Assembly: GCF_907164915.1 (NCBI RefSeq)
Contig: NC_061863.1
Span: 34,934,382 to 34,998,381 of the forward strand
Reading direction: 5' to 3'
DNA: 64,000 nt
From: Impatiens glandulifera
Taxonomy: Eukaryota; Streptophyta; Magnoliopsida; Ericales; Balsaminaceae
Below the pieces are notes generated by a model. The model had not been told where the DNA came from. It ran no database searches and worked only from the letters and a program-made list of their open reading frames with translations. Made by a program: the position numbers and the translations under genes. This document shows, piece after piece, positions 23,801 to 34,474 of this stretch. The number at the start of each line of letters is the position of its first letter. Positions within the stretch are counted from its first letter, which is position 1.

Positions 23801-24129
23801 TTAAGGAATTCTACTGTGTATCCGGCATCACACATCTGACTAATGCTAAGTAGATTAAAGCGTAGGTTTTCAACTAGAAGTACATTATCAATAGTTAGGT
23901 TACCATGGACAATCTTACCCTTGCCCACGGTTTTACCTTTAGAGTTGTCACCGAAAGTGATAGGAGCACCGGTTACTGATCTAATGTCGGTTAGCAGATT
24001 GCTATTTCCGGTCATGTGCCTGGAGCAACCACTGTCCAAGAACCATTCAGAGTTTCCTAGCCGTTTCTTTGGATCCTGCACAAAGTACATATTTACAACT
24101 ATTTGGTACCCACATTTACTTGGGTCCAC
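20854..24129 (-). CDS. pol: Copia pol polyprotein (PR-INT-RT-RH), copy 1
   Basis: About 1091 codons, uninterrupted. Protease: [14 protein letters not shown] (catalytic Asp ~32). Zinc-binding HHCC of integrase: H158, H163, C192, C195. Integrase catalytic D223, D286, E322 (a D-35-E spacing). Reverse transcriptase ~605-850 with [10 protein letters not shown] and YVDD at 771-774. RNase H ~920-1060 with [16 protein letters not shown] and FCDNTSAI. All key residues are present. The frame lies +1 relative to gag and overlaps its end by 14 nt. The listed first codon is GTG, so it is probably expressed as gag-pol by frameshifting rather than from its own start. Cuts the polyprotein, copies the RNA and integrates the cDNA. 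Confidence 0.95.
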   Translation of the reverse strand: MDPSKCGYQIVVNMYFVQDPKKRLGNSEWFLDSGCSRHMTGNSNLLTDIRSVTGAPITFGDNSKGKTVGKGKIVHGNLTIDNVLLVENLRFNLLSISQMCDAGYTVEFLKHACLVKNSQGIVLLTGNRIGNIYKVDWKTRIEHPICMIAKTDQTWLWHKRLNHLNMKTLNYIRGKKLVEGIPDIVFNQDKVCSACQMGKQTRSSFKSKGNLQSSRCLDLLHMDLFGPIQVISLGGMLYTMVVIDDYSRYTWVIFLPSKRETVSNLINLLKRLQNEKSTRINCIRSDRGTEFTNSTLTAYLDESGIRHELSSARTPQQNGLAERRNRTLKEAARSMIADSGIAQKYWAEAINTACHTQNRSLINRFHNKTPYEVYFNRVPKLKYLRIFGCKCYIHNNGKTQLTAFDAKTDTGIMLGYSSVSKAYRVYNNRTATMEETIHVVFDESVESNTASCFDLHNRLENNDIHSDSEDETPVFRGFVHDLMGNIDTQPDQAVSQQEADTSVQPEEAGRSDNLGQPTDMSSLDQLNGNLVDTLELNLRRNSKHPPEQIIGDPSEPVRTRSQLLEGYFNSAFISQIEPKRIDEALSDPDWILGMQEELNQFESSKVWYLVPRPKDKSVIGTRWVFRNKLNEDGLVTRNKARLVAQGYKQEEGIDFEESFAPVARIEAIRIFLAFAAFKNFKVFQMDVKSAFLNGDIREEVYVEQPPGFKNAAFPNHVYRLNKALYGLKQAPRAWYDTLTAFLLEHDFTIGSVDKTLFKFEKKEHILLVQIYVDDIIFGSTDPKLCDKFSKMMTDKFEMSMMGELSFFLGLQVKQLKEGTFISQPKYTKELLKKFGMDTCSSAATPMSSSIKLDRDDEGQSVDQIAYRGMIGSLLYLTASRPDILFAVGVCGRFQANPKQSHYTAAKRILKYLKGTPDVGLWYPKDSSFNLTSYSDADYAGCKIDRKSTSGTCQFLGDRLVSWHSKKQTSVATSTAEAEYLAAGSCCSQLLWIQQQLKDFGITAEESPIFCDNTSAIAITYNPVLHSRTKHIDIRHHFIREHVTLKHIRLEYVPTDQQVADIFTKPLQEAKFSQFRLTLGLTDISQILPKDT

Positions 24130-25963
24130 ATGCGATTAGTCCCTTAGGTACCCAAACCTTGATAAGTCGAACGGTCTTCTTTGCTAAAGTTTCAACTGTT
24201 CTCCTCACACTTGGTCTGGTGTATTTCGGTTTCCCTACAGATGACCTAAATGATGATGGTCTTTGGTTTGATGATCTATAGGTTGACCTACGTGGTTCAG
24301 GGAAGTCTTTCTTATATTTGAGGATTTCTGCTTTCCTTTTCTCAAGGTCGAGCCATGAATCGGTTGGGCCAACATAGTCATACTTTGTCTTTTCTTCCCT
24401 ATAATACGCGGTCTCCTCTTCTTCAGCTGTACAGGTGCTCTTTAGGAATTTTATAAAGGGGAGGTTTCCTTTTGTAAGCTTTGCTTTCCATATGGATTTT
24501 CGGTCTTTAGGTCTGTTCTCTGTGTATCCTAGGCCATTCTTACAACGTGGATGCCTGTATTCTTTATTCAGGTTCTTTACTATATCGCTAGATCTCCTAT
24601 AGGCGGCCATCGTATACTGAAATCTGGCATTCTCTTTTTCGGTTAGTTCTCTAGTTGACTCACTAGGTTGTTCGATCTTAAGTTCTAATTCGGTTTCTAG
24701 GGTATGGATATCATCAGGTTGTATAGCTTCCGGTTCGGTTATGATAGGTACCTCTGGTTCTACTGGGATCGGTACTATGGGGTCGGCTTTAAGGTTGATA
24801 TGCTTAGGTAGCATGGTCAATAGGTTCTTATATTCTTCTACCATGTCATTCAATGCTTCATATAACTCATCTTTAGTAAATTCATCACAAGGAGAGTCAA
24901 ATACCTGTTCCTCATTTGCCATGAGACATGTGAGGTCATCGTCACTGTCACTGTGAGCCCATAGGCTTCCTCCATCATCGGCTATCAGTGCTTTCGGTAC
25001 TTCACTTCCTTCACCGGTTTGTTGATAGTTGTTCCGGTTATTTTGGTAGTCTGGTTTCTGTGTATCTCTCCTTGGTTTCCTGCATTCCCACTTAAAATGT
25101 CCCATACAGTTACAGTTATAACATCTTATATTGGATTTGTCACCATAGTAGTTGTTTGTCGGTTGGCTCCTTTTCATGAACCTCCCAAACTTCTGTGCAA
25201 GCATGGCCATGGCGTCCTCAGTAAACTGTTCGGCGGTTCTGATCGGTGCAGGTGCAGGAGTCGGTACCGGTGCAGATGTAGATATAGGAACAGGAGCAGG
25301 TGCAGCCGGTTCCGTAGATGTGAACAGTGCTCTAGTTGACGTTGAGGCCGAGACTTCCTCTTCAGTTCTGGAATTCATCTCGAACTCATAAGCCTTGAGA
25401 TCTTCGAATACATCGTATAATTTCATCTTACGTAGGCTCTTTGATTCTCTCATGACCATCGTCTTTATATCCCAAGCACTCGGAAGAGATCTCAAGACCT
25501 TCATAATGACCTCTTTGTTGTCATACTTCTTACCCAGATTTGCTAACTCATCTAATACACCAGTGAACCGGTCACTGTATTCTTTCATAGTTTCCCCTGG
25601 TTTCATTTTGATGCTTTCAAACCTCTGTGTGGCCACCATTATCTTGTTCTCTTTGGTTCTTTCATTCCCCTCAAAAATCTGAATGACCGTGTTCCAAGTC
25701 TCCTTCGCGGTTTTGCAATCTCTGATCTTGCAATATGTATTTCTGTCCACGCTGTTGGAGATCCGGTTTCTTGCATGGTTGTCCAGATTGTTCCTTCTCC
25801 TGTCTTCAGCCGTCCATTCTTTTCTTTCTTTATCAATGATTATCGGTCCTTCGGTTAGAATGGATTCCATTTCATCATCCAAGGTGACTAGATGCAGGTG
25901 CATGCGTGCCTTCCAGTTGGCAAAGTCATCACCTTCTAGCATTGGAGGCCTATCTTGATACAT
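24116..25963 (-). CDS. gag: Copia gag (capsid/nucleocapsid), copy 1
   Basis: 615 codons starting [20 protein letters not shown], 25 nt downstream of the primer site. Residues ~10-200 are the UBN2-type gag domain of plant copia elements ([43 protein letters not shown]). A Pro/Ala-rich linker (~205-240) follows, then a CCHC zinc knuckle [14 protein letters not shown] at ~281-294 for RNA binding. A long C-terminal extension (acidic, then basic) is typical of Sirevirus gag. It ends [12 protein letters not shown]. Packages the genomic RNA into virus-like particles. Confidence 0.93.
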   Translation of the reverse strand: MYQDRPPMLEGDDFANWKARMHLHLVTLDDEMESILTEGPIIIDKERKEWTAEDRRRNNLDNHARNRISNSVDRNTYCKIRDCKTAKETWNTVIQIFEGNERTKENKIMVATQRFESIKMKPGETMKEYSDRFTGVLDELANLGKKYDNKEVIMKVLRSLPSAWDIKTMVMRESKSLRKMKLYDVFEDLKAYEFEMNSRTEEEVSASTSTRALFTSTEPAAPAPVPISTSAPVPTPAPAPIRTAEQFTEDAMAMLAQKFGRFMKRSQPTNNYYGDKSNIRCYNCNCMGHFKWECRKPRRDTQKPDYQNNRNNYQQTGEGSEVPKALIADDGGSLWAHSDSDDDLTCLMANEEQVFDSPCDEFTKDELYEALNDMVEEYKNLLTMLPKHINLKADPIVPIPVEPEVPIITEPEAIQPDDIHTLETELELKIEQPSESTRELTEKENARFQYTMAAYRRSSDIVKNLNKEYRHPRCKNGLGYTENRPKDRKSIWKAKLTKGNLPFIKFLKSTCTAEEEETAYYREEKTKYDYVGPTDSWLDLEKRKAEILKYKKDFPEPRRSTYRSSNQRPSSFRSSVGKPKYTRPSVRRTVETLAKKTVRLIKVWVPKGLIACGPK

Positions 25964-25987
25964 GTTTGCTTGAGTATTGAAACTAAC

Positions 25988-26000
25988 TGCTCTGATACCA
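25988..26000 (-). other. Primer-binding site (initiator Met-tRNA)
   Basis: The minus strand reads TGGTATCAGAGCA, two bases inside the 5' LTR end at 26003. It is the starting point of minus-strand DNA synthesis. Confidence 0.93.
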
Positions 26001-26002
26001 AT

Positions 26003-27321
26003 TGTTAGGATCTAGGTCGCCGCTGGTGGACCGGGGGTTGGACCGGTTAGCGGTTCTCACTCGTAGGGTGGTGATTAATCCTGTTAGAGATTAACACCGG
26101 GGTTTCAATACTACACAACCTGTCACAAACCCTTGAACTAGGTTCAAGCGCGGAAGAGGTTTGCTTTCAAGTTGAAGCGGTACACGTGTATGATAGGCGG
26201 AGTCGGTTTCAGATGATGAAGATTTGAAGAATGGTGGGTCGGTTTCGGTTATCTGGATATTCGGTATGGTAAGTAGAGATTCGGTTTGGAGCGATATGGT
26301 TAAGTTAGTCGGTTAGGTAAAGAAGCCAACAGAAAGTAAATGACACAACAGATTTTATGGATGTTCGGAGATAAAACTCCTACGTCACCCCTTCCTCTCG
26401 AAACCGCGAGAAGGATATTCACTAAGGAATACAAATACAATCCGATCGAGACTTATTTCCTGCTCGATAACACTCTTACAATTTACACCGAAATTGTAGC
26501 ACACACTCAGAATTTAGCACTTAGGCTTTCTTAGAATACCACACTGTTATCACTTGTAGTAAATGCTCTCAACGCTTCACTTGTCTCACTTAATGTCCCG
26601 CATTTACTCTTCTGCAACTGCCTCCTTTTATAGGTGAAGTATGCCAACGGTCATATTTCGAAACCTTGAATCTGATTGGCTGATCAGAGATGCAGTGATT
26701 CAGTGTCTCAGACCTGCCGGTCTTCTCCTCAGACCTGACGGTCAATCTCAGACCTGGCATCCTGTTTCAGACCTGCCGGTCTGTAAAGCAAACCTGCCGG
26801 GTTTGTCTTTTACTCATTGTAGGCTCTGTCTGCTTGGACAGTTGTCTGTACTTTGAAGATCTCCTCTCTGGCTTTTCCCGAAGTAGAAGGATCCGGTAGT
26901 ACTATTTTCTGCAGCCTGCAGTCTTTCCTCAGACTTGCATGGATATGGAAATATTCAGTCTGTTCCTTTGGTATCATTCTCAACAGATACCCAAAGTGTT
27001 TTCTTGTACTAGTCGGCCTCTTGACTTGGCCTAGGTTGGCCACTTGACTTGGCCGAGTATCTTTTGATAGTGAAGTGACCGGACTTCTTCCGGTTATGAT
27101 TGCTTTGTGGATTGATCGGCTGTTTGATGGTTCCGGTTTTAAGCTTTGGCCGATCCTTTCTCTGTCCGGTTACGTACCGAATACTCTTGATCGGTTTGAT
27201 AGCTTGACCGGTTCGGTTTCTTCACTTGGTTTTCTTTTGTTCATCTGGTCCGGTTCCTTGTTCCTGCGTAGGAAGTTTGTTTAAGTTAGGTTTATTTGAA
27301 CCGGTATGAATTTATCTAACA
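26003..27321 (-). mobile_element. 5' LTR of copia copy 1, 1319 bp
   Basis: On the minus strand it begins TGTTAGATAAATTC and ends GACCTAGATCCTAACA. A TATA box (CTATAAAAGGAGGC, about 26620-26633) separates U3 from R/U5. Just upstream in U3 (about 26700-26810) are five near-repeats of CAGACCTGCCGGTC. It differs from the 44111-58118 LTRs at scattered sites and by a ~21 bp deletion near 26600. Confidence 0.92.
26697..26812 (-). promoter_or_regulatory. Repeated U3 motif upstream of the LTR TATA box
   Basis: CAGACCTGCCGGTC and variants (CAGACCTGACGGTC, CAGACCTGGCATCC, CAAACCTGCCGGGT) occur five times within ~115 bp, starting ~70 bp upstream of the LTR TATA box. The same array is in the LTRs at 44111 and 56779. 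Position and repetition suggest a cis-regulatory element; this is inference. Confidence 0.5.
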
Positions 27322-28374
27322 CAACACATTTAAATCATGTGTTCATTAACTTTTTTATTTTCAAATATTCTAAGAAAAAAAAGGATTTTAATTTAAATAT
27401 GAGTTTTTTGGGTTAAAAAATAATCTTATCGTATTTGAAATATTTCTTAATCAATTTTGGAATATTATGAATTATTTGATTTTAAATTGTATTATTTTTT
27501 TAATTTATTCCTTTAGTTTAATCTAAACCTAGATTAGGTTTTGTAATATAAAAGTTATCTGAACCAGATATGAATTATCGCAAACCTTATTCGAATATTA
27601 TTTACAATATTTTATTATCTAAGGTTAGGTTAAATTTGTTTATAATAAGTAAAACTTATCTTAACACATTATAAATTATTTTTAGACGTATTTTTTTATA
27701 ATTTAGAATATTCTTAGAATATTGGGTATTTTTATTTAAAATAAGAGTTTTTTTTGTTAAAAACATTATATATAGTATTTCAAAATACGATGAGTTTTCT
27801 CAATTATTTTGAGATAATACGTTTAATTTATTTTTAATTGTATTTTATCATTTATTTTAATATAAACTACTTTTAATTTTGTAATATAAAAGTAATCTCA
27901 ACTAAATGGATCAAACTTATTAGAATATTAATTACCATATTTTATTAGTTTATGAGAAGTTATATTTTGATTTTATTAAATAAAAGGCATATCAATACAT
28001 TTAAATCATGGGTTGATAAACTTTTTTATTTTCGGATATTCTAAGAAAAAAAGGATTTTAATTTAAATAAGAGTTTTTTGGGTTAAAAAATAATCTTATC
28101 GTATTTGAAATATTTCTTAATAAATTTTGGAATATTATGAATTATTTGTTTTTAAATTTTTTTTATTCCTTTAGTTTAATCTAAACCTAGATTATGTTTT
28201 GTAATATAAAAGTTATCTGAACCATATATGAATTATCGCAAACCTTATTCGAATATTATTTACAATATTTTATAATCTAATGTTAGGTTATATTTGTTTT
28301 TAATAAGTAAAACTTATCTTAACACATTATAAATTATTTTTAGACGTATTTTTTTTATTTTAGAATATTCTTAG
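27322..28374. repeat. Satellite array continued (~670 bp unit, ~1.6 copies)
   Basis: Same satellite as 12134-16400, entered at CACATTTAAATCATGTGTT immediately beside the LTR. Markers such as CAAACCTTATTCGAATATTATTTACAATATT recur at the expected spacing. It ends within TTAGAATATTCTTAGAG, where a diverged LTR fragment begins. Confidence 0.93.
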
Positions 28375-29142
28375 AGGAATATTGTAATAATTATTTTGCC
28401 TCATGCCTAGTTTCTTCTCTTACATATTCCCAAGAATATTGTAATCATTATCTTGCCCCATTCCTAGTTTCTTCTCTTTCTTACATATTCCTAAGGAATA
28501 TTTTGTTTGTCTTAACACGTTATCTTCAAGATATTCATATTTTTTTAATCATTTTCCCGTTGCAACTCAACCGGTCCTGAACTTGAACCGTTCCGGATTT
28601 CTGCACAAAGGTTGAACCTGTCCGGATTTCATCTCAAACTTGAGAGTATTTATTAGCCGGAGCTAAGGACAATTAATGACCGGAGCATATGACTGGAGCG
28701 GCTGCATTTAATCAACTGGAACATTTATGACCGAGCGACATTAAGTGTCGGTTGACCGGAGCCTTCTTTCATTAAATGCCTGTTTGACCGTTCTCCTAAC
28801 TGAATTCCAGTTGACCAACCGGCTGACTGAACTTCTTGGCCGAACGAACCGGTTGACCGAACTTTTACTTCAAACCGAAGTCAAACAACCGAACGATATA
28901 TATATTTCCAACCGCACCGATTTTGCTCAATTTCCCTTAAATTGCAAAACTTTAAATATTATTTGCAGTCGGTGAGATTTGATCCCTGGTCACTTGTGTG
29001 ACAGGAAGAGGTGTTTATCACTACGCTACAGCAGCTTCTTATTATATTTAAACCAATTAATATACTTGATATGACTTAGCGGTTTAACATATTTATTTGA
29101 ACTTAATTTATCTATTCATTAAACCTTTCATAAGTTCTAACA
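28375..29142 (-). mobile_element. Truncated diverged LTR next to cassette 3
   Basis: It shares CATATTCCTAAGGAATATTTT, the following TTCTTCAAG-ATATTCAT block and TTTTCCCGTTG with the LTR at 6751-7800, so it is related and in the same orientation. The start has a ~70 bp tandem duplication (GAATATTGTAAT...CTAGTTTCTTCTC). It ends ...AAGTTCTAACA, resembling the TCTAACA edge of the family LTR, directly before the truncated ORF A at 29144. The left part is missing. Confidence 0.5.
28975..29042 (-). other. tRNA-derived / pol III promoter-like relic
   Basis: The minus strand has TAGCGTAGTGATAAACACC, resembling an A box. After about 17 bases it has GGGATCAAATCTCACC, resembling a B box. Such A/B box pairs occur in tRNA-derived SINEs and tRNA relics. 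It lacks a recognisable acceptor stem and is not called a functional tRNA. Confidence 0.35.
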
Positions 29143-29143
29143 A

Positions 29144-29725
29144 TTATTTTCTAAAATCTTCCTTGGTACTCTATACTTTGATACTCTTATCCAATCAAGG
29201 GTAAGAGGAACGGTGTTTGACTTTTCCGAGCGAGATTTCGCTCAGTGCTTCGACCTTCCGAAGGAAGGTCTTACCCCTCTGAATGTTTCGGCCAAACTAA
29301 AAGCCGAAATCTCTTTGAACTTCTCTCGCTCGAATTCTCCGGTCGATCACCACGGAGCTCGGTCATCGTTGAGGGCTGAATACCAATTTCTCAATGACAT
29401 CATCGGAAGGGCCATCCTGGGAAAGGATGTCACAAACACCTACTGCGCCACCGTCTTCAGCATCATGACCGCTATCACAACTAATACTCCGGTCAATTGG
29501 TCTAGGCTGTTGTTTGACATCTTGATCTGGATGATCACCACCCGTCATACCGGCTTCATTCCCCAAATCAGCTTTCTACTCATGGAACTTGGGGTTCTAC
29601 TCTGTCCTGGCGAATGGCTGAACCAGTCTCAAGTTTTGACCAGGGATTCCGCCGACTCCTTCTATGAGCGGTTCGAGAAAGCTTGGAAGAAGAAGAACAG
29701 ACACCTCACCTCCTCTGGCCATTGA
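29144..29725 (+). pseudogene. Accessory ORF A, N-terminally truncated (cassette 3)
   Basis: The reading frame can be followed from 29144 (LGTLYFDTLIQSRV, matching RGTPYFNTHIQSKV of copy 1) through FDFSERDFAQCFDLPKEG, RAILGKDVTNTYC, TPVNWSRLLFDILIWM and IPQISFLLMELGV to the stop at 29725. About the first 55 residues are lost at the junction with the LTR fragment, and there is no ATG at the right place. The remaining frame is intact. Confidence 0.75.
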
Positions 29726-29979
29726 AAACTCACTCCTTCGAACAACCGGTCATTTTACTTCAAGCACCGGTTGTATTTTATCCTACTTGATTATGTCTCC
29801 TTTCGGTTTAATTTATGTTTCTCTTGGTTCAATGTAATCCGTCTGTCCTTAATGAAATTTTAGTACTTTTTGAATTCCAACTGCATGGGAAATTACACAA
29901 ACTTAGTTAGTTTCCAACTAGATTCTTAGCCTCGGTCTTCGTAACCGGTCAAAAAGTAACCCCTTCCCAATGCGTTTTG

Positions 29980-30148
29980 AAAACATAAATATTCCCCAAT
30001 ATTAATGAGACAAAAAGGAATATTAACATTAAATGCTCCTACATTCCCTCCAATTTCAAATCTATTTAAGAAACCTCTCCCTCTCATTCCAACACACTTC
30101 CAAACAACATATTTTAAAATCTCCATCTCTCTTAGCATGATCTAAAAA
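29980..30148 (+). promoter_or_regulatory. Putative promoter and leader of ORF B (cassette 3)
   Basis: TCTATTTAAGAAACC at 30061-30075 is a TATA-like box about 85 nt before the ATG at 30149. A CT-rich leader with CTCTCCCTCTCATTCC follows. The distance and style match ORF B of the young copies although the sequence has diverged. Confidence 0.5.
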
Positions 30149-30850
30149 ATGTCTCACCGCATTCTCATAAACTTTCTGTGCATCAATTTCGATTACGTAC
30201 TCGACATGGAAGACGTGGAAACGAGGGAGTTAATCTTTGAATCCCTAGACGAAACCGGACTTCGTGATTTTCTAAAAGAATCCGGACCTCTATTTTATCC
30301 AGAGGTACTGAAATTTTTCAACAATGCGTCTATGTTCAACGGTGTAGTTGTATCCACCGTGAAAAACAATGTCATCGTTCTCCCTGAGAGCGGACTCGCC
30401 GGAATGTTTAATCTTCCGACTGAAGGGTTCTCAGACTTCCCATCCCGGGTGGGTAGTGCAACTGTTGATTACGCTGAACTGTTCTCCGGATCCGAATCAC
30501 CGGTGGAGAATCACGGCCTTAAAACCAAACTTTCTCCCCACATCCAACTCCTGCATGAGATCGTCAACCGGTCGATCATCTGCCAATCTCCAAACCAAAA
30601 CTATTCTAAAAGGACTTTCGACATGATGACCTATATCGTCAACAATACCCCCATCAACTGGGCATCGGTCATCTTCAACAACTTGAAAACCATGGTCGAA
30701 ACGAAGAGAGGTTTCGGCTATGCTCCTCACTTAAGTCGGGTCATTCTAGCCTGCATTCCAAATCTTGGACCAGGAACTTTGGTGAATTTCTCGAATGTCC
30801 TCAACGAGGAAATAGTGAATGACAAACTCTCTAAGATGATCACTATGTAA
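30149..30850 (+). CDS. Retrotransposon accessory ORF B (cassette 3)
   Basis: 233 codons, open, from MSHRILINFLCINFDYV. Shared features with copies 1 and 2: ETGLRDFLKESGPLFY, VLKFFNNASMF, VVSTVKNN, MFNLPTEGFSDFP, RSIICQSPNQNYSKRTF, TPINWASVIFNNLKTMV and GYAPHLSRVIL. Length equals that of the other two copies (234). Retention of an open frame at this divergence, while neighbours A and C are broken, is notable. Function unknown. Confidence 0.8.
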   Translation: MSHRILINFLCINFDYVLDMEDVETRELIFESLDETGLRDFLKESGPLFYPEVLKFFNNASMFNGVVVSTVKNNVIVLPESGLAGMFNLPTEGFSDFPSRVGSATVDYAELFSGSESPVENHGLKTKLSPHIQLLHEIVNRSIICQSPNQNYSKRTFDMMTYIVNNTPINWASVIFNNLKTMVETKRGFGYAPHLSRVILACIPNLGPGTLVNFSNVLNEEIVNDKLSKMITM

Positions 30851-31099
30851 TTTTCTTTTTCTCTTATGTGTACTCCAAACAGATCTTTGTATCGGTATCT
30901 ATCATGTCTTTTTTCTTCTTCGTTAATCGAATATGAATTTATATTTCAAAAATCGGTTCAAAATTACAAAGTTAAAATTGCTCACCGCTTACTGGTCAAA
31001 TAACCACCTCCCTAATAATCGGTTCCCAAGATTAACCGCCTTAATAAATTCCCACCAAAAGAACTCCCGCCAAAAGGTTGTCGCCCAAAGACTTATTAC

Positions 31100-31293
31100 C
31101 AACCCATTTTGGAGGGAAAATTGCCGCCCTTTCTTGATGTGACGGTTCGCGTCGGTTGGCATTCCAATCCGTAGCCTATAAATACTGTCATTCGCCATTT
31201 TATTTCCTTCTTCCGCGAATCTGCTTTCTCTCTCTAGCACTCAACTCTTTCCTAAACTCTCAATATCTCAATCTTCCGGTCTCTCCAAGTAAA
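31100..31293 (+). promoter_or_regulatory. Putative promoter and leader of ORF C (cassette 3)
   Basis: Contains TTTTGGAGGGAAAATTGCCGCCC at 31107-31129, the motif also found upstream of ORF C in both young copies. A TATA box GCCTATAAATACTG (31174-31187) lies about 110 nt before the ATG. A CT-rich leader (GCTTTCTCTCTCTAGCAC) follows. Confidence 0.6.
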
Positions 31294-33957
31294 ATGGGTC
31301 GTGATTCTGTACTCTTCACTCACATCTTCCAAGTGGATTTCGAACAAATTCGAACCAACGGATTGACAGAGGCTAAACAGGTGCTGAATCTCATAACTGC
31401 CTCGGGTCTTGAACACTTTCTGAATGGACCGTTCGTCTTGTATCAAGACGCGGTCATAGAATTTTTCCAAACCGCTGTACTCAATGAAGGAGTTATATCC
31501 GCAACGGTTGGTGGAAAACCGTTTAAACTCACAAAAGAATCGGTTGCTGAAGTTCTCCGCTTACCGACGGAAGGGAGTGACTTCTCGGTGGAAACAGACG
31601 AGGATGTACTTCTTGCGGTTCGGTGCGCTCTCGGATACTAAAGAACCGATAGTGGTGTCCGGTAAGAAAACGGACCTCAAACCGGAATTCAGGCCACTTT
31701 GCGAGATTCTCTCAAAATAGGTTCAAGGAAGAGGAGGCAACTACGATAGCCTCACACGCTCAAAAATTGAGATGATAGCCGACTTGGTCAGAGGCATTAA
31801 GGTCAACTGGGCCAAGGTTGTTTTCTCAAATTTGTGTGAGATGGTGGATCCATCTTCAAAATGGTCGTGGGGATACGCCGTTCCACTCGGCAAGCTGATG
31901 CGCCACTCAAATACCGAAACCGGCCCGGGTGTTTTTATTCCTTCCAGCAAGATAATAAAATTCACCCACTCTCTAAAACCGGAAGACAAACCGAGTAGAG
32001 TGAAGGTCTTAGTCGGTAAACAATCAAACACTCGTCCTAGGAAATCACAGCCTAGGAAGAAGAAGGCTCCGGCGTGTGAACAATCCGGAATCAAGGCGGT
32101 TCCGCACACGTCCGGATCGGCCAATATTCAAGATGACACTCCTAATCCGGAGGACTCCGCAACTAGCTCTAGCCGGACCCATTCCAGCAACACCGAGGAA
32201 AATTGGTTAGACAAAGGGAAGAAGGTGGTCGAAGAACAATCGGCCAGAAATATTAATGATGAAACTGGTTCTGCTAGACGACCGGAGATACTTCAAACTG
32301 CGGACGACAATGTTCGGCAATTGGGAGAGGAACTTGTCACCCAAATAATAGAGCAACTTTTCGAGCAGGCTCATGTTGCGAGCAACATCTATTATCAATG
32401 GGACCTAGACGGCAGGAAGTCTGTTATGTCGATATGTTACCAGCGCATCCCGCTCATCAAAGATATGTAAAATTGGTGGAGATGGAAAGGTCGGTGCTCG
32501 ACCTTACAAAGACTAAAAGCGTGGTCACCGCTCTTCAAAGAGGTAGGATGGTTGAACCGCATGCCCGGTTGATAGAACTCACTGGCCACATCCGTCACCT
32601 TAATGAAAAGAATGTTCCTGAAGAGGAGATAATCCAGTTCGATGCATTAGTGCTGGAAATGCTAACGGCTAAGGAACAGGAGCTCATCGATGAGATGACG
32701 CGGTTAGAATCGGAACCCGCTCATCAAGAAGATTCACACTTCTCCAGATCTCATCCTGAAGGTGATGACGGTAACGAATCCAACGGCAGTCTAAATCCGA
32801 ATGAGGTCGAGAATGTCCCTCCTCCACTGGAACTCCCGGTCAATAACATTGAAACCGAAACAGATACTCTACTCACCGATCGGCTTGGATCTCCACAAAC
32901 CGACAAAGCATCGGTGCCTGCTCTAACCGAGACCAAGGTCATGGACTTAATCTAGGAATTTTGTGAAAATGCCATCATGCCGTGGCAGAAGAAAGTGAGG
33001 GAAAGAGAAAAGAAATCCATCAGGTTGATTGAGTCTACCGGTGAAAGGCTGAACTCCGCGGTTCAACGACTTACATCCGTTGAAGATAACTACGGCCTGA
33101 CCGATCAATTCTTCAGCTCCACAATACAAAGAACGACAAATATGGAGACCGGTCTTGCTCACACCGACCAACGGCTCGGTTTAATAGATCAAAGGCTGGT
33201 GACACTTGAAGAGGGTCACATCCATACCGCCCAACAACTTACGACAACGGAATAAAATATGGCATTTCTTGAAGAGGGTCTGTTCCAATCCGGTAACCAG
33301 GCCGATTCAATACTTGGAAGAATGGCAACGCTTGAAGAAAAGCATGCCCAGACCGAAGCCGATCTAAAGGCGGTCTCCGAACAGCTGACAGAGATGATCG
33401 CGGCCAAGCTAGCAGCCGACGAGGCGCTTGAGAAAGCGAACGAGATTGCGTCTCAAAAGATCCAAGAGGATGCAGCCCTGGCCCAACATGTTCAAGTCGT
33501 GGAAAATGCCGCACCGGCACAAGCGGTTCAAGGAAATGAGGAGACGACTCGGCTATTCGAACAAAATCTGATATTCGAAGATTTCGCCGATGCACATAAG
33601 AAATCGAAGGCGGCTGCTCCATCAACCAGACCGGTAACAAGAAAAAGAAAGGCCTCCAAGAAGGCAGCGGCTAAAAAGCTATTGGACGACATTGTTGAAT
33701 CGATTACTGCTTCTCCACCCAACCCGGCTTCACTAGAGGTTGAAGAGGTTGAGGAAGTGGATATACCGTTGAACAAAAGAGCGCGGGGTCTCGTGGCGAT
33801 TCCAATAAGATCGATTCCCTCACAGGTCTCACCATTCACCGGAACCTCTTGCGGTCAAGGATCCTCCTCCAGAGTTGGCGTCGATCCCAGCTATCCGGGA
33901 AAGGGAGTGATGGCTGATTACCTACGGGAGAGATACATGGCTAATAAGAGGGAATAA
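31294..33957 (+). pseudogene. Accessory ORF C, multiply broken (cassette 3)
   Basis: Begins MGRDSVLFTHIFQVDFEQI at 31294. Coding similarity to ORF C of copy 2 continues through a frameshift near 31610, a stop at ~31718, a frameshift near 32460, a stop near 32953 and a stop near 33253, then stays open to 33957. Visible parts: the shared N-terminal domain (KVNWAKVVFSNLCEMV, WGYAVPLGKLM), a basic stretch (RPRKSQPRKKKAP), a helical middle and a long coiled-coil-like C-terminal segment (ATLEEKHAQTEADLKAVSEQL) with a basic tail. It cannot make the full protein. Confidence 0.75.
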
Positions 33958-34025
33958 AAGTTTTTAATTATCTATTGCTTATGTTAACTTTATTATATTT
34001 CCTACTTTTATATATATATAAAGTA

Positions 34026-34474
34026 TTTTTGAAAACCGGCCTACAATTTATTTCTTACATGGTTTTGAATATTTTAAATAAAATAATCAAAAAGGGAAAA
34101 ATTGATAAGATAAATTTTTCTTCAAAGACAAAATTTTCCAAAAATTTTCCAAAATTTTTGTAAATATTTTTAAAAAAAATTTCTAAGTCTTTTTCAAAAA
34201 TCCGGCCAAAGAAACTTTTACAACAACCGGCCTACAATTTACTTCTTACATGGTTTTGAATATTTTAAATAAAATAATCAAAAATGGAGAAATTGATAAG
34301 ATAAGATTTTTCTTCAAAGAAAAATTTTTCCAAAACTTTTCCAAAAATTTTCTAAAAATTTTTCTAAGTCTTTTTCAAAAATACGGCTAAAGAAACTTTT
34401 ACAACAACCGGCCTACAATTTACTTCTTACATGGTTTTGAATATTTTAAATAAAATAATCAAAAAGGGAGAAAT
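34026..34474 (+). repeat. Tandem PPT/LTR-edge repeat (3 copies)
   Basis: ACCGGCCTACAATTTA...TAAATAAAATAATCAAAAA recurs at 34035, 34226 and 34407 (spacing 191 and 181 bp). Only the third ends in the working polypurine tract AAAAAGGGAGAAAT directly before the LTR. The first two are followed by TTGATAAGATAAAT, an imitation of the LTR start TTGTTAGATAAAT, so the duplicated unit includes the LTR edge. Multiple polypurine tracts are a known Sirevirus trait. Confidence 0.8.

Larger units (their letters stand above)
16501..27321 (-). mobile_element. Large Ty1/copia (Sirevirus-like) element, copy 1, 3' end in gap
   Basis: Order on the minus strand: 5' LTR (26003-27321), primer site, gag, pol, ORF A, ORF B, ORF C, then the gap. 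Copia order (integrase before reverse transcriptase), the initiator-Met primer site, long gag and pol sequence style point to the Sirevirus (SIRE/Maximus) group. The element inserted in the satellite, which continues on both sides (to 16400 and from 27322). gag and pol are open and nearly the same as in copy 2 (44111-58118), so the copy is young. Its LTR is 1319 bp, with a ~21 bp deletion relative to copy 2. Confidence 0.92.

Noticed and set aside
26340..27284. Short frames within the copia LTRs (also 44982-45413, 57650-58081)
   Set aside because: They are repeated only because LTRs are repeated and are non-coding shadows.
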